64,000 nucleotides of DNA, taken from contig CACKBQ010000003.1 of the NCBI GenBank assembly GCA_902598405.1, positions 1 through 64,000 on the forward strand, read 5' to 3'. This document shows positions 49,957-59,850 of the stretch, one piece after another (the stretch's first letter is position 1; every line of letters starts with the position of its first letter). The notes beneath the pieces were generated by a model, which ran no database searches, was not told the DNA's origin, and saw only the letters and a program-made list of their open reading frames with translations. The stretch comes from an uncultured Pelagibacteraceae bacterium (GTDB lineage Bacteria > Pseudomonadota > Alphaproteobacteria > Pelagibacterales > AG-422-B15). The position numbers were made by a program, and so were the translations under genes.

Positions 49957-51847
49957 CGAAACGCCCGATTCTTATGGAAGCAGATATAATTCCCCCAAAG
50001 ATTATCATTAAGGTGCCTAACCAAAGTATTGTCATGAAAGGTTTGATATGCATTCTGACACTTATTGATTGCTGATCTTGAGGGACATTCATGACAAGGT
50101 AAATATCTGAAAAAAATTTGTGCAAAATACTTGCTTCTGAAGTAATTGTAGGTGGGTTTGAATAAAATCTGATTTCAGGAGTGAATGTATCTATTAACTT
50201 ACCATCTTTTTTCATCAGAAAATATGCTTTTAGTGAGTTATAATTGCTTTCCTCAACTTGCTCAATTTTATCAAAACTAAAAATATATTTTTGCAATTGT
50301 AAATTATCTCCTACTTTAGCGTTATAAATTCTCTCCTCAGAATACACAGCATTACTTACAACTGCCATCATCAAGATACCAAATCCAGCATGCGCGAGAT
50401 TTTGACCTAAGTTGGTTCTTACTAAAATATTTTTCTTATTAAAGTTAATACTAGCTGTCATCGAAGAAATTATTAAAAGCAAACTAAAGAAAATAATTAA
50501 GATTTCAGTCAAATTGAATAATTCAAAATATAGACTGATTATCAATGTAATCGTTAATGATGTAATAATGAGATATCGAAGTTGAATAATTATTTTATAG
50601 AGTTTTGTGTCAGTCCATCCCAAACGTGGAGATATAAACATAAAAAAAAGAAAAAGTATTATGATGGGGGCAATAGTCGTTGAATAATATTTTGGTCCTA
50701 CAGTTAAGCTCTTATTGAGTAGTAAATCAGTTGCAAGAGGGTACATAGTTCCCAAAAAAACAATTGTTAATATTGTTATCAAAAGCCAGTTATTTACTTG
50801 TATGCCGGTACCTCTGCTTATCAAACCCATACTACTTATCTTATTAATTTTTTCAGAGTTGTAGGCAAATAAGCTAAAAGAAAAGACAAGTATAAAAAAA
50901 ATAAATACTAAAATAAATAAACCTCTTCCAGGATCGCTGGCAAAGGTATGAACTGAGTTTAGGATTCCAGACCGTACAAGAAAAGTTCCAACTAAACTCA
51001 ATGAAAATGTAAGTATGGCTAAAATAATAGTCCAGGATTGCATTACATTTCTTTTCTGAAGTATCAACACGCAGTGAATTAATGCAGTTGCGGCTATCCA
51101 CGGCATTAGCGATGCATTCTCAACTGGATCCCAAAACCAATAGCCACCCCAGCCAAGTTCATAATATGCCCAAAATGAACCTAAGGCTATTCCTGCAGTA
51201 AGAAATGCCCAGGCAGAAAAAACCCATGGTTTAACAATTGAAGCCCATTGTTGGTTGACTTCTTTTGTAATTAACCCTGCAATTGCTAAGCTAAATACAA
51301 GAGAAAAGCCAACATAACCTACATACAAAACAGGTGGATGTATTGCTAAGAGTGGATCCTGTAAAATAGGGTTCAGACCAATACCATCAAAAAAATTGTT
51401 TTGATTTAATGCAAATGGATTTGATAAAAAAAATAAAAATGCGACAAATCCAAAGATCATAATACTCTGTACAGCAACTGTGATATCTTTGAATCTTTCA
51501 GTAATTCTTTTCGAGAGAGCAAATAAAAAATTAAATAACACTAAAATTAAAATCCATAAAAGCATACTTCCCTCATGATTTCCCCAAACACCAGAGAATT
51601 TATATATAAGTGGCTTTTCTGAATGAGAATTGAAATAAACTAAATCAAAATTAAAATCTGAAATGAGAAAAAGATAAATTAGTATTAAAAATGATAACAG
51701 TATTGAAATTAACTGCACGGAGGCCAACACTATGATACTAGGTCTAGTGAAAATTTTATTATTTAATATTTTACTAGACTGCATTAGTGATGCAGTTAGA
51801 CAAAGAAGTAGCAAAAAATTTGAAATATAAAATATATATAAACTCAT
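49946..51847 (-). CDS. ccmF: Haem lyase subunit CcmF
   Basis: Large polytopic membrane protein that attaches haem to apocytochrome c. The tryptophan-rich WWD-type segment WGGYWFWDPVENASLMPW and histidines in the flanking loops are typical. I chose ATG at 51847 because it overlaps the ccmE stop as ATGA (633 residues); an in-frame ATG at 51859 would add MARR. Position within ccmA-H is standard. Confidence 0.95.
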   Translation of the reverse strand: MSLYIFYISNFLLLLCLTASLMQSSKILNNKIFTRPSIIVLASVQLISILLSFLILIYLFLISDFNFDLVYFNSHSEKPLIYKFSGVWGNHEGSMLLWILILVLFNFLFALSKRITERFKDITVAVQSIMIFGFVAFLFFLSNPFALNQNNFFDGIGLNPILQDPLLAIHPPVLYVGYVGFSLVFSLAIAGLITKEVNQQWASIVKPWVFSAWAFLTAGIALGSFWAYYELGWGGYWFWDPVENASLMPWIAATALIHCVLILQKRNVMQSWTIILAILTFSLSLVGTFLVRSGILNSVHTFASDPGRGLFILVFIFFILVFSFSLFAYNSEKINKISSMGLISRGTGIQVNNWLLITILTIVFLGTMYPLATDLLLNKSLTVGPKYYSTTIAPIIILFLFFMFISPRLGWTDTKLYKIIIQLRYLIITSLTITLIISLYFELFNLTEILIIFFSLLLIISSMTASINFNKKNILVRTNLGQNLAHAGFGILMMAVVSNAVYSEERIYNAKVGDNLQLQKYIFSFDKIEQVEESNYNSLKAYFLMKKDGKLIDTFTPEIRFYSNPPTITSEASILHKFFSDIYLVMNVPQDQQSISVRMHIKPFMTILWLGTLMIIFGGIISASIRIGRFDEK

Positions 51848-52281
51848 TCGCCTTGCCATTTACCAGATTTTTTAAGTGTTTCTATGACTTCAGGAGGCAT
51901 ATAGTTTTCGTCATGCTTAGCTAAGACTTTATTTGCAATAAATCTACCATCATTCATGTAAACCCCCTCAACAACTACTCCCTTATCCTCAGCAAATAAA
52001 TTTGGCAGAATACCCTCATATTTAACTTCAATTTCGTTATCACCGTCAGTAATACTGAAATAAAAGATACTGTCAGTTTCGTTTTGAACGGAGTCTACAG
52101 ATACAAGGCCACCCAACCTCATTATTTGACCTTGTTTATCTGGATTTTTTAAAAGTTCAGTTGGGCCGTAAAAATAAATTATATTATCCCTTAAATTAAA
52201 AATAATTATCAATACTGCGATTAAAACAATAATTAAACTTAAGAGGAATTTAATTAATCTGCTTTTTACTAAACTAGTCAA
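51844..52281 (-). CDS. ccmE: Haem chaperone CcmE
   Basis: Membrane-anchored OB-fold protein that carries haem covalently to CcmF. The N-terminal anchor (about 12-30), IMRLGGLV and the haem-binding histidine H123 with Y127 (AKHDENY) are present; the His-to-Tyr spacing matches characterised CcmE. The start is TTG at 52281, overlapping the end of ccmD by eight bases; no better start lies nearby. 145 residues. Confidence 0.94.
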   Translation of the reverse strand: MTSLVKSRLIKFLLSLIIVLIAVLIIIFNLRDNIIYFYGPTELLKNPDKQGQIMRLGGLVSVDSVQNETDSIFYFSITDGDNEIEVKYEGILPNLFAEDKGVVVEGVYMNDGRFIANKVLAKHDENYMPPEVIETLKKSGKWQGE

Positions 52282-52429
52282 TTTTCTTTTTTGTTTTTTT
52301 AAAAATTTTTTCGTATTTCCTTAAATTTAATATGTTTATTAAAAAAAATATAACTAAGGAAAAGAAAAAAATACCATATGAAGACCAAACAAAGAATGCA
52401 TATCCACCCATATCTAATAATTCATTCAT
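52274..52429 (-). CDS. ccmD: Haem exporter protein CcmD
   Basis: 51-residue protein in the gap between ccmC and ccmE. It starts MNELLDMGGYAFFVWSSYG, followed by one membrane helix (about 17-36) and a lysine-rich cytoplasmic tail, the standard CcmD plan (GGYAxFVWxxYG). Its ATG shares one base with the ccmC stop. CcmD helps release haem-loaded CcmE from the CcmABC transporter. Confidence 0.9.
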   Translation of the reverse strand: MNELLDMGGYAFFVWSSYGIFFFSLVIFFLINILNLRKYEKIFKKTKKKID

Positions 52430-53130
52430 TAATTACTGGTCCTTAATATTTTATTTTCAATCAAGACAAGTCTGAATCTGATTAGAGATACTGTTACTAG
52501 AAATAAAAAACAAGCAGCTGTCATTATAAATAATGGAATAAGCATACTTACATCAATAGTTGGTGCAGAAAGCTTTGAAATTGAAGCAGGTTGATGCAAG
52601 GTATTCCACCAATCAACTGAAAATTTAATTATTGGTATATTTATAAAACCTATTATTGCTAGTGCTGCTGATATTTTTGAAGCAAGCTCCTTATTTGATA
52701 TAGCCTGCCAAAGAAAGATATAAGCGATGTAAAGAAAAAATAATATTAACATAGAAGTTAGTCTTGCGTCCCATACCCACCATACACCCCATGTAGGCTT
52801 GCCCCATATACTTCCGGTTATCAATGACATTAAAGTAAACACCATTCCTACTTGAGCAATTGATCTTGCAACAACATTAAAAAGAGGGTTTCGGGTTATG
52901 AACCAAAGAACACATGAACCAGCTAAAATAGAGTAAGTCATAAGAGCAAACCATGCCGAAGGGACATGAATGTACATAATTCTCATCGAGTCTCCTTGAA
53001 TATAATCTGGAGGAGACTGAAAAAGTGAATAGTATAAACCTATAATAAACACAAAAGTTGTCGCAAAAATTAAGTATGGATTTGCAGACTTGATAAGCTC
53101 AATATGATTATTATTAATTTTGATATACAT
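52429..53130 (-). CDS. ccmC: Haem exporter protein CcmC
   Basis: Six-helix membrane protein that loads haem onto CcmE. The WWD motif WGKPTWGVWWVWDARLTS and the flanking histidines (YIHVPSAW and the later TLHQPAS) are diagnostic. 233 residues. 34 bp separate it from ccmB. Confidence 0.95.
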   Translation of the reverse strand: MYIKINNNHIELIKSANPYLIFATTFVFIIGLYYSLFQSPPDYIQGDSMRIMYIHVPSAWFALMTYSILAGSCVLWFITRNPLFNVVARSIAQVGMVFTLMSLITGSIWGKPTWGVWWVWDARLTSMLILFFLYIAYIFLWQAISNKELASKISAALAIIGFINIPIIKFSVDWWNTLHQPASISKLSAPTIDVSMLIPLFIMTAACFLFLVTVSLIRFRLVLIENKILRTSN

Positions 53131-53164
53131 TTTCTCTTATATATATAACGACTTGAGGCATTGC

Positions 53165-53788
53165 CTACTCTCCATAAAGACGCAGACCATAAGCGGTTAC
53201 ATATATAGAGATAACAAAAGAAAGCATTGATAATCCTAATAGAATTGGCCAAGATCCAGCATCAGAGCCAAAAATGATAAAAGGCACAAATAGCGGTATC
53301 ATTATAATTGCTTTCAAAAAAATTGTTCTTTTGGCACCGAGCGTTAGTGCGCTAACAAAATTCGCAATGAAAACCATGCCAAATGAACCTATGAATAAAT
53401 TTATAAATATTTGTATAGTCTCTAAATAATCCAAATAAAATAGAAAACTCAATATTGGTAGGATTACTAAGAGTGGAAGACAGTAAATAAACCAATGGGT
53501 AACATATTTGCTGATTACTAAATACTCTATCGTCTTATTTTTCTGCATAATAATATCTAAATTACCATCTTCATAATCAGCATTATAAATTCTATCAACT
53601 GTAATTATGATTGATAAAGCTAGTGCAATCCAAACTACACCTTTAAACAAAAGTTTAAGCTGATCACTTTGAGTGCCAAAGGCAAATGGAATTAATATTA
53701 AAATTAGTACAAAGAAAGATACTGTGAAAAAGAAATTAGCACTTGAATAAAACGATAATAATAGATCTCTTTTAATTAAATTTAACAT
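53165..53788 (-). CDS. ccmB: Haem exporter permease CcmB
   Basis: Permease of the CcmAB ABC transporter, 207 residues with about six hydrophobic helices. The segments LLFKGVVWIALALS and YEDGNLDIIM, and the SFGMVFIANFVSALTLGAKR region are typical. It lies one base after ccmA. Confidence 0.92.
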   Translation of the reverse strand: MLNLIKRDLLLSFYSSANFFFTVSFFVLILILIPFAFGTQSDQLKLLFKGVVWIALALSIIITVDRIYNADYEDGNLDIIMQKNKTIEYLVISKYVTHWFIYCLPLLVILPILSFLFYLDYLETIQIFINLFIGSFGMVFIANFVSALTLGAKRTIFLKAIIMIPLFVPFIIFGSDAGSWPILLGLSMLSFVISIYVTAYGLRLYGE

Positions 53789-53789
53789 A

Positions 53790-54389
53790 TTAGATATTAA
53801 CTTCCTTATGAAATTTTTTTGGCAAGTTAATATTAGAAGTAAGTATAACTATTCCCATGTTTTCGTTAAACCGATTAATTTTTTCTATTAGCGAGTTAGT
53901 GTTAACTTCATCAAGATAAACAAACGGTTCATCTAAAAACCAAAATTCATATTTATTATAGTTTAGTCTATGGAGAGAAATACATTTTTTTTGACCATCA
54001 CTTAATGAGCCAACATCTCTATTAATTAAATGATCAAGATTATCGAGTTCTAATAGTTTTGCATGATCAAGAGTTTCATTAAAGAGAATATCCCATAGCT
54101 CTAAATTTTTTTTTATTGAAAGATTATCTTTAAGAGAGTTCTTTTGGCTAATCAGGTTAAACTTATTATTATATAAATTGTCCTCAAGTATACTTAGATC
54201 ATTTAATGATACTTTGCCCTGATAGGATGTGATAAAATTGGATAAAATTCTTAAGAGGGTAGTTTTACCAGAACCATTTCGTCCTTTTACAACCAATGTT
54301 TCACCAGATTTAATAGTAAGATTAATATTATTGAGAACTTTGCTTTCTCCTCTTTTACAGCTCAAATCCTCAATTTTTAGTTCGTTCAT
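53790..54389 (-). CDS. ccmA: Haem exporter ATPase CcmA
   Basis: ABC ATPase of the Ccm system, 199 residues. Walker A is GRNGSGKTT (36-44), the signature is SLSDGQKKC with LSDGQ, and Walker B is FWFLDEPF. First gene of ccmABCDEFGH; divergent from acnA with 59 bp between starts, which must hold both promoters. Confidence 0.93.
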   Translation of the reverse strand: MNELKIEDLSCKRGESKVLNNINLTIKSGETLVVKGRNGSGKTTLLRILSNFITSYQGKVSLNDLSILEDNLYNNKFNLISQKNSLKDNLSIKKNLELWDILFNETLDHAKLLELDNLDHLINRDVGSLSDGQKKCISLHRLNYNKYEFWFLDEPFVYLDEVNTNSLIEKINRFNENMGIVILTSNINLPKKFHKEVNI

Positions 54390-54448
54390 TATAAACTTTA
54401 TGTTGATAGCTTGTTAAATTAGTCTAAATATAGCAGCAGTAAACCTCT

Positions 54449-57130
54449 ATGTACGACAGCTTTAAAACAAAAAAAACACTAAAAATAGGAAAAAAAACCT
54501 ACACCTATTTCAGCTTCAAAGCTGCTGAAAAAAATGGTCTTAAAAACATCTCTTCATTGCCATTTTCAATAAAAGTACTCTTGGAAAATCTCATAAGAAA
54601 CGAGGATGGCACTACTGTCAGTGTGGATGACATCAAAGATTTTGATAACTGGAAAACTAATAAAAAAATTAATAGAGAAATCAATTTTAGACCTGCGAGA
54701 GTCTTAATGCAAGATTTTACAGGTGTACCAGCGGTTGTTGACCTTGCATCTATGAGGTCTGCAATTATGAGTGAGAAAGGAGACCCTAAAAAAGTAAATC
54801 CTTTATCGCCAGTTGATCTAGTAATAGATCACTCTGTGATGGTTGATAAGTACGGCTCAGCAACTTCCTACAAAGCAAATGTAGATTTAGAATATAAAAG
54901 AAACATTGAAAGATATGAATTCTTGAGATGGGGGCAAAAATCCTTTGATAACTTTCGTGTTGTACCACCTGGTACAGGTATTTGCCATCAGGTAAATCTG
55001 GAATATCTTGCCAAGACTGTTTGGTCTGAGAAGAAAAAAATTAAAAATAGAAATTTGAATTTAGCTTATCCAGACACTGTGGTTGGAACAGACAGCCATA
55101 CGACTATGATAAATGGTTTATCTGTACTTGGATGGGGAGTAGGTGGAATAGAGGCTGAGGCTGCGATGTTAGGCCAGCCAATTTCAATGATCGTTCCAGA
55201 AGTTATAGGATTTGAGATAAAAGGAAAAATAAAGGAAGGTATAACAGCCACAGATCTGGTTTTAACAATTACTGAACAGTTAAGACAAAAAGGGGTTGTA
55301 GGAAAGTTTGTAGAATTTTACGGCGCTGGCCTTAAAGAGTTATCAGTTCCTGATAGGGCAACAATTTCAAATATGGCTCCTGAATATGGTGCGACTTGTG
55401 GTTTTTTTCCGATCGATGAGGAAACAATTAAATTTCTGAAAGTTAGTGGTAGATCCACCGAAGAAATTAAACTTGTCGAAAAATACGCAAAGGCTCAAGA
55501 TTTATGGGAAGACTACAAAAAAAGCAAAAGAGTTTACACAGAAACTATGCGATTAGATTTATCTAATATCGAGCCAAGTTTAGCTGGTCCAAAGCGACCA
55601 CAAGATAAAATATTATTATCAAATGTATCTGATACATTTAAAAAATCTTTTGAAAAAGAGTTTGGTCAAAAGAATATTGACAACCCCATACATGTTAATA
55701 ATGAAAAATTTCAAATTGATAATGGGCATGTCGCTATTGCAGCTATTACAAGTTGCACCAATACCTCTAATCCTAGTGTAATGATTGGGGCTGGGATTCT
55801 TGCGCAAAAAGCGATTAAGATGGGGCTTAAAAGCAAGCCTTGGGTAAAAACATCTTTAGCCCCGGGATCAAAAGTAGTGACTGATTACTTAACGAAATCA
55901 GGACTACAAGAATATCTTGATAAACTTGGTTTTAATTTGGTTGGCTTTGGTTGTACAACATGTATTGGAAATTCTGGCCCACTCGATGAGAATATTTCTG
56001 ACGCTATCACAAAAAATGACTTAATTGTAAGTGGTGTTTTATCAGGTAATAGAAATTTTGAAGGTAGAATTAATCCTTTCGTAAAGGCTAACTACCTCGC
56101 ATCACCTCCTCTTGTTGTTGCTTATGCCTTGGCCGGTTCAACCAAGATTAACTTAACTAAAGATCCACTAGGTTATGGAAAAAACAACCAACCTATTTAT
56201 CTAAAAGATATTTGGCCAAAATCAAAAGAGATAAAAATGGTAATGAACAAAATTATTAATTCAAATTTATACAAGCAACGTTACAAGAATGTTTTTAAAG
56301 GTGACAAGAAATGGAATACAGTAAAATCTCCAAGTGGTTTGACGTATAAATGGAATAAAAAATCTACCTACGTACAACATCCGCCATTTTTTAAAAATTC
56401 AGAATTAAATAGTATCTCTGACATTAAAGGTGCGAATATTCTTGGAATATTTGGTGACTCTGTAACAACAGACCACATCAGCCCCGCTGGAGCCATTAAA
56501 GAAGATAGTCCTGCCGGTGATTATCTTAAATCAAAGAAAATAAAAAAAATTGATTTTAACTCGTTTGGTGCCAGAAGAGGAAATCATGAGATAATGATGA
56601 GGGGTACTTTTGCAAATATTAGAATAAAAAATGAAATGTTAGATAACATTGAAGGTGGATATACCATTCATTATCCATCCAAAAAACAAATGTCAATTTA
56701 TGAAGCCTCAATAAAATACAATAAATCAAAAACACCATTAGTTGTCATTGCGGGAAAAGATTATGGAATGGGCTCATCAAGAGACTGGGCAGCAAAAGGA
56801 ACTAATTTGCTTGGTGTTAGAGCGGTAATTGCTGAGTCTTATGAGAGAATACATAGATCTAACTTAATCGGAATGGGTGTACTTCCTTTTGTATTCAAAG
56901 ATGGTGAGAATAGAAAATCTCTAAAATTAGAAGGCCCAGAAAAAATAACAATAAGTGGTATTAAAGATAATTTAAAACCTCAATCTTTTTATAATGCAAT
57001 GATAGTTTATAAAAATGGTAAAAATATAACCACTGAGATAAAACTATTAGTGAATACATCTACAGAAGTAGAATACCTCCACAGCGGAGGCATTCTACAA
57101 TATGTTTTAAAGGAATTAGTAAACTCTTAA
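54449..57130 (+). CDS. acnA: Aconitate hydratase
   Basis: [4Fe-4S] aconitase of the AcnA/IRP1 type, 893 residues, interconverting citrate and isocitrate. Cluster cysteines lie in ITSCTNTSNPSV and FGCTTCIGNSGPL; VGTDSHTTMINGL, GDSVTTDHISPAGAI, and GKDYGMGSSRDWAAKG are active-site segments. In many alphaproteobacteria acnA lies divergent from ccmA, as here. The 3' end is six bases from the convergent secreted orphan. Confidence 0.97.
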   Translation: MYDSFKTKKTLKIGKKTYTYFSFKAAEKNGLKNISSLPFSIKVLLENLIRNEDGTTVSVDDIKDFDNWKTNKKINREINFRPARVLMQDFTGVPAVVDLASMRSAIMSEKGDPKKVNPLSPVDLVIDHSVMVDKYGSATSYKANVDLEYKRNIERYEFLRWGQKSFDNFRVVPPGTGICHQVNLEYLAKTVWSEKKKIKNRNLNLAYPDTVVGTDSHTTMINGLSVLGWGVGGIEAEAAMLGQPISMIVPEVIGFEIKGKIKEGITATDLVLTITEQLRQKGVVGKFVEFYGAGLKELSVPDRATISNMAPEYGATCGFFPIDEETIKFLKVSGRSTEEIKLVEKYAKAQDLWEDYKKSKRVYTETMRLDLSNIEPSLAGPKRPQDKILLSNVSDTFKKSFEKEFGQKNIDNPIHVNNEKFQIDNGHVAIAAITSCTNTSNPSVMIGAGILAQKAIKMGLKSKPWVKTSLAPGSKVVTDYLTKSGLQEYLDKLGFNLVGFGCTTCIGNSGPLDENISDAITKNDLIVSGVLSGNRNFEGRINPFVKANYLASPPLVVAYALAGSTKINLTKDPLGYGKNNQPIYLKDIWPKSKEIKMVMNKIINSNLYKQRYKNVFKGDKKWNTVKSPSGLTYKWNKKSTYVQHPPFFKNSELNSISDIKGANILGIFGDSVTTDHISPAGAIKEDSPAGDYLKSKKIKKIDFNSFGARRGNHEIMMRGTFANIRIKNEMLDNIEGGYTIHYPSKKQMSIYEASIKYNKSKTPLVVIAGKDYGMGSSRDWAAKGTNLLGVRAVIAESYERIHRSNLIGMGVLPFVFKDGENRKSLKLEGPEKITISGIKDNLKPQSFYNAMIVYKNGKNITTEIKLLVNTSTEVEYLHSGGILQYVLKELVNS

Positions 57131-57136
57131 GCCCAA

Positions 57137-57766
57137 TTAGGATTTATAATTTGACAAAATTTGACTAAGGTCACTTGACCCCTGACCATTTACTGTATTT
57201 CTAATTGCTTTAAAAATTTGCTCCGATGCTGACGCAAAATCACCATCACTTATACTGTAGTTTTGTCTATGCAGTGTAAAATTTACTTCGACACAGATTT
57301 CGTCACAGTCTGTATAAAAAAAAGTATAAAAAGGGTTAATTTCACCGATCACAGAGCATGTTTCTTCAAAATTTCCAGAGCCTCTGGAGTCAATATTTGA
57401 GGTTGTCACATCAGCATCAGTAATCCATCCTGCATCACAAGCATAGAATGATTTTCTATATGAAGTTTCTTCAGATTTTGAACCCAAAACTGCATAATTA
57501 ATTCCATCAAAATTAAAAGCATTGTCGGTAGGACCAACATCTTCAGGAACTAAAGTTGCATATACATAGAAATTGCCTGATGGAACACTACCAGATTTTT
57601 CTAAATCATATACTTTCCAATTACCAGGTAATATAGGAAGATCATTTTGATTATAAGCATTCTTTATTTCGCCATTATAAAAAACTTGTTCGTTAAGTTC
57701 TGTGGCATTACTAAAAGAAATTGACATTAACAGTAATGATAGAGAGATAATAATATTTTTAAACAT
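57137..57766 (-). CDS. Secreted protein of unknown function with four cysteines
   Basis: 209 residues with a signal peptide (about 1-21, cut near SNA-TEL). The mature part has four cysteines (YACDAG, EETCSV, YTDCDEICVEV) and a mixture of strands but no membrane segment. I do not recognise the family. Short direct spacing to acnA on the other strand; 68 bp to htpG upstream on the same strand. It is likely to be periplasmic or outer-membrane associated, with disulfides possible. Confidence 0.6.
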   Translation of the reverse strand: MFKNIIISLSLLLMSISFSNATELNEQVFYNGEIKNAYNQNDLPILPGNWKVYDLEKSGSVPSGNFYVYATLVPEDVGPTDNAFNFDGINYAVLGSKSEETSYRKSFYACDAGWITDADVTTSNIDSRGSGNFEETCSVIGEINPFYTFFYTDCDEICVEVNFTLHRQNYSISDGDFASASEQIFKAIRNTVNGQGSSDLSQILSNYKS

Positions 57767-57834
57767 ACTTTTTCCTTTTGTTTGACTATAAATTATACTT
57801 CAAAATAAACATTAAAATAGTACTAATTTCAGAT

Positions 57835-59721
57835 CTAAATTTCAATTGCACTATAGATTGTATTTATCAATTTTTTTGAAAACTCAATTGGATCTGACGG
57901 TTTTTCGCCATCAAGAATTTTTGATTGTTCATATAACAAAATAGAAATATTTTCTACTTCTCCAATCTTGTTCTTATCTTTGCTCATTTTAGATAGCTTT
58001 TTTATAAGTTTATGATTTGGATTTATTTCCATAACCTTTAATGATAATCCTTGATTGAGTTGATTATGCTGTTGAAGAATTTTTTCGAGTTGAGGGTCCA
58101 TTGCTCCTTCATCACTGACTAAGCATACCGCACTATCAGTAAGTCTTGATGAAATTCTGACATCTTTTACTTTATCTTTTAATTTTTCTTTCAATAAATT
58201 TATGAGAGGTTCTGTAGACCTATTTTCCTTACTGTCTTTTTTTTCACCGTCAATTTTTTCAAGATCGTCGGCACCTCTTGTTACTGATTTGAAGTTTTTT
58301 TCAAGATACGAAGGAGTTGATGAGGTCCAAAAACTATCTACAGGATCATCTAATATCAAGACATTAATATCTCTAGACTTGTAGCCCTCTAAGCTTGGAT
58401 TGTTAATTATGTTTTCATAACTATCTCCTGTCATAAAATAAATATCTTTTTGTTTTTTTCCCATTGACTCTATGTACTCGTTCAGTGTTATCAGTTTGCT
58501 CGACTTGGAGTTTTTAAATAATGAAATTTCTAAGATTGCATCTTTTCTCTCAAAATCCTCATAAATACCCTCTTTAAGAACTGGGCCAAAATTTTCCCAA
58601 AATTTTTCGTATGAATCTCTATGTTTAGCTAATTTCTTTTTTAAATCAGATATTGTTCGTTTCACCAGAGATGATCTAATTTTAGTAACTACAGGGTTAT
58701 TTTGAAGCATTTCACGACTAATATTTAATGGCAGATCTTCCGAGTCAATTATGCCACGAAGGAAGCGAAGATAGGGAGGAATAAGTTCAGGACAATTGTC
58801 AGTTATAAATACTCTTTTGACGTAAAGTTTTAATCTATTTTCTCTAGCAGGGTCATATAAATCAAAAGGCTTTGTTGATGGAATAAAATTCAATACTGTG
58901 TACTCAATTTTACCTTCAGCTTTGTAGTGTGATGTCATCCAAGGGTCATCGAACATTTGTCCTGTATGATTATAAAACTCTTTATATTGCTCAGCTGAAA
59001 TTTTATTTTTAGGTCTTGTCCAAATTGCTGAAGCTGAATTAACTGACTCCAAAGTTTCATCTTTTTTTTCAGTGCCATCACTAATATAAATTGGAATACT
59101 TATATGATCAGAGTACCTTTTAATTATATTTTGAACTCTATCTTTATCTAAATATTCTTTTGATTCATTTGTTAAACTTAGTTCAATTGTTGTTCCTCTA
59201 TTTGAAGCAAGAAGACTTGGGTCTTCAGTCTCCTCAATTGTAAAACTGCTTTCCCCATCAGAAGTCCATATCCATATCTTATTTTCTCCAGCTTTTCGTG
59301 TAATAACTTTAGTTTGGGAAGCAACCATGAAAGCTGAATAGAATCCAACACCAAATTGACCAATTAGAGATAGGTCTTTAGTTTTTGACTCAGACAATTC
59401 TTTCAAAAAATGGGCAGTACCAGAACGAGCGATAGTTCCTAGATTAGATACGAGATCTTTTTTATTCATACCAATTCCGTTATCGGAAATTGATATCAAA
59501 TTACTTTTTTTATCAATCGCAATCTGTATTTTAAAATTTGGATCATCTTTGATTAACTTTTCTTTAGTATTAGCCAAATATCTAAGTTTATCACATGCGT
59601 CAGAGGCATTGGAGACAAGCTCTCTTACAAATACTTCTTTTTCTGAGTAAACAGAATTGATCATTAATTTCAGCAACTGGCTGACTTCTGTTTGGAACTC
59701 TAATTTTTCTGATTTAGGCAT
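57835..59721 (-). CDS. htpG: Chaperone HtpG (Hsp90)
   Basis: ATP-driven chaperone. The N-terminal ATPase domain shows LKLMINSVYSEKEVFVRELVSNASDACDKL-type sequence (start of the domain), SDNGIGM and GQFGVGFYSAFMVA; the middle domain contains DLPLNISREMLQ. I chose ATG at 59721 (MPKSEKLEFQTEV) with ribosome site GAGAG; an upstream in-frame TTG at 59736 is less likely. About 628 residues, normal for HtpG. Confidence 0.96.
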   Translation of the reverse strand: MPKSEKLEFQTEVSQLLKLMINSVYSEKEVFVRELVSNASDACDKLRYLANTKEKLIKDDPNFKIQIAIDKKSNLISISDNGIGMNKKDLVSNLGTIARSGTAHFLKELSESKTKDLSLIGQFGVGFYSAFMVASQTKVITRKAGENKIWIWTSDGESSFTIEETEDPSLLASNRGTTIELSLTNESKEYLDKDRVQNIIKRYSDHISIPIYISDGTEKKDETLESVNSASAIWTRPKNKISAEQYKEFYNHTGQMFDDPWMTSHYKAEGKIEYTVLNFIPSTKPFDLYDPARENRLKLYVKRVFITDNCPELIPPYLRFLRGIIDSEDLPLNISREMLQNNPVVTKIRSSLVKRTISDLKKKLAKHRDSYEKFWENFGPVLKEGIYEDFERKDAILEISLFKNSKSSKLITLNEYIESMGKKQKDIYFMTGDSYENIINNPSLEGYKSRDINVLILDDPVDSFWTSSTPSYLEKNFKSVTRGADDLEKIDGEKKDSKENRSTEPLINLLKEKLKDKVKDVRISSRLTDSAVCLVSDEGAMDPQLEKILQQHNQLNQGLSLKVMEINPNHKLIKKLSKMSKDKNKIGEVENISILLYEQSKILDGEKPSDPIEFSKKLINTIYSAIEI

Positions 59722-59741
59722 AATATTTACTCTCAAAAACT

Positions 59742-59769
59742 ATATTGGAATTATCCATGGAAATTCAAG
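59742..59769 (-). promoter_or_regulatory. Possible heat-shock (RpoH) promoter of htpG
   Basis: On the minus strand CTTGAA (59769-59764) is followed after 15 bp by CCAATAT (59748-59742). CTTGAA fits the -35 box of RpoH promoters; the -10 is only a partial match to the alphaproteobacterial form. It lies about 20 bp before the htpG start, so the mRNA leader would be very short. Confidence 0.35.
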
Positions 59770-59850
59770 GCAATTTAAGTGAGGTTATCTCGAAAATTTT
59801 CCCTATTTTCAGTGTTTTTTAAATATTTTTCAAGATAACATAAGATAAAA

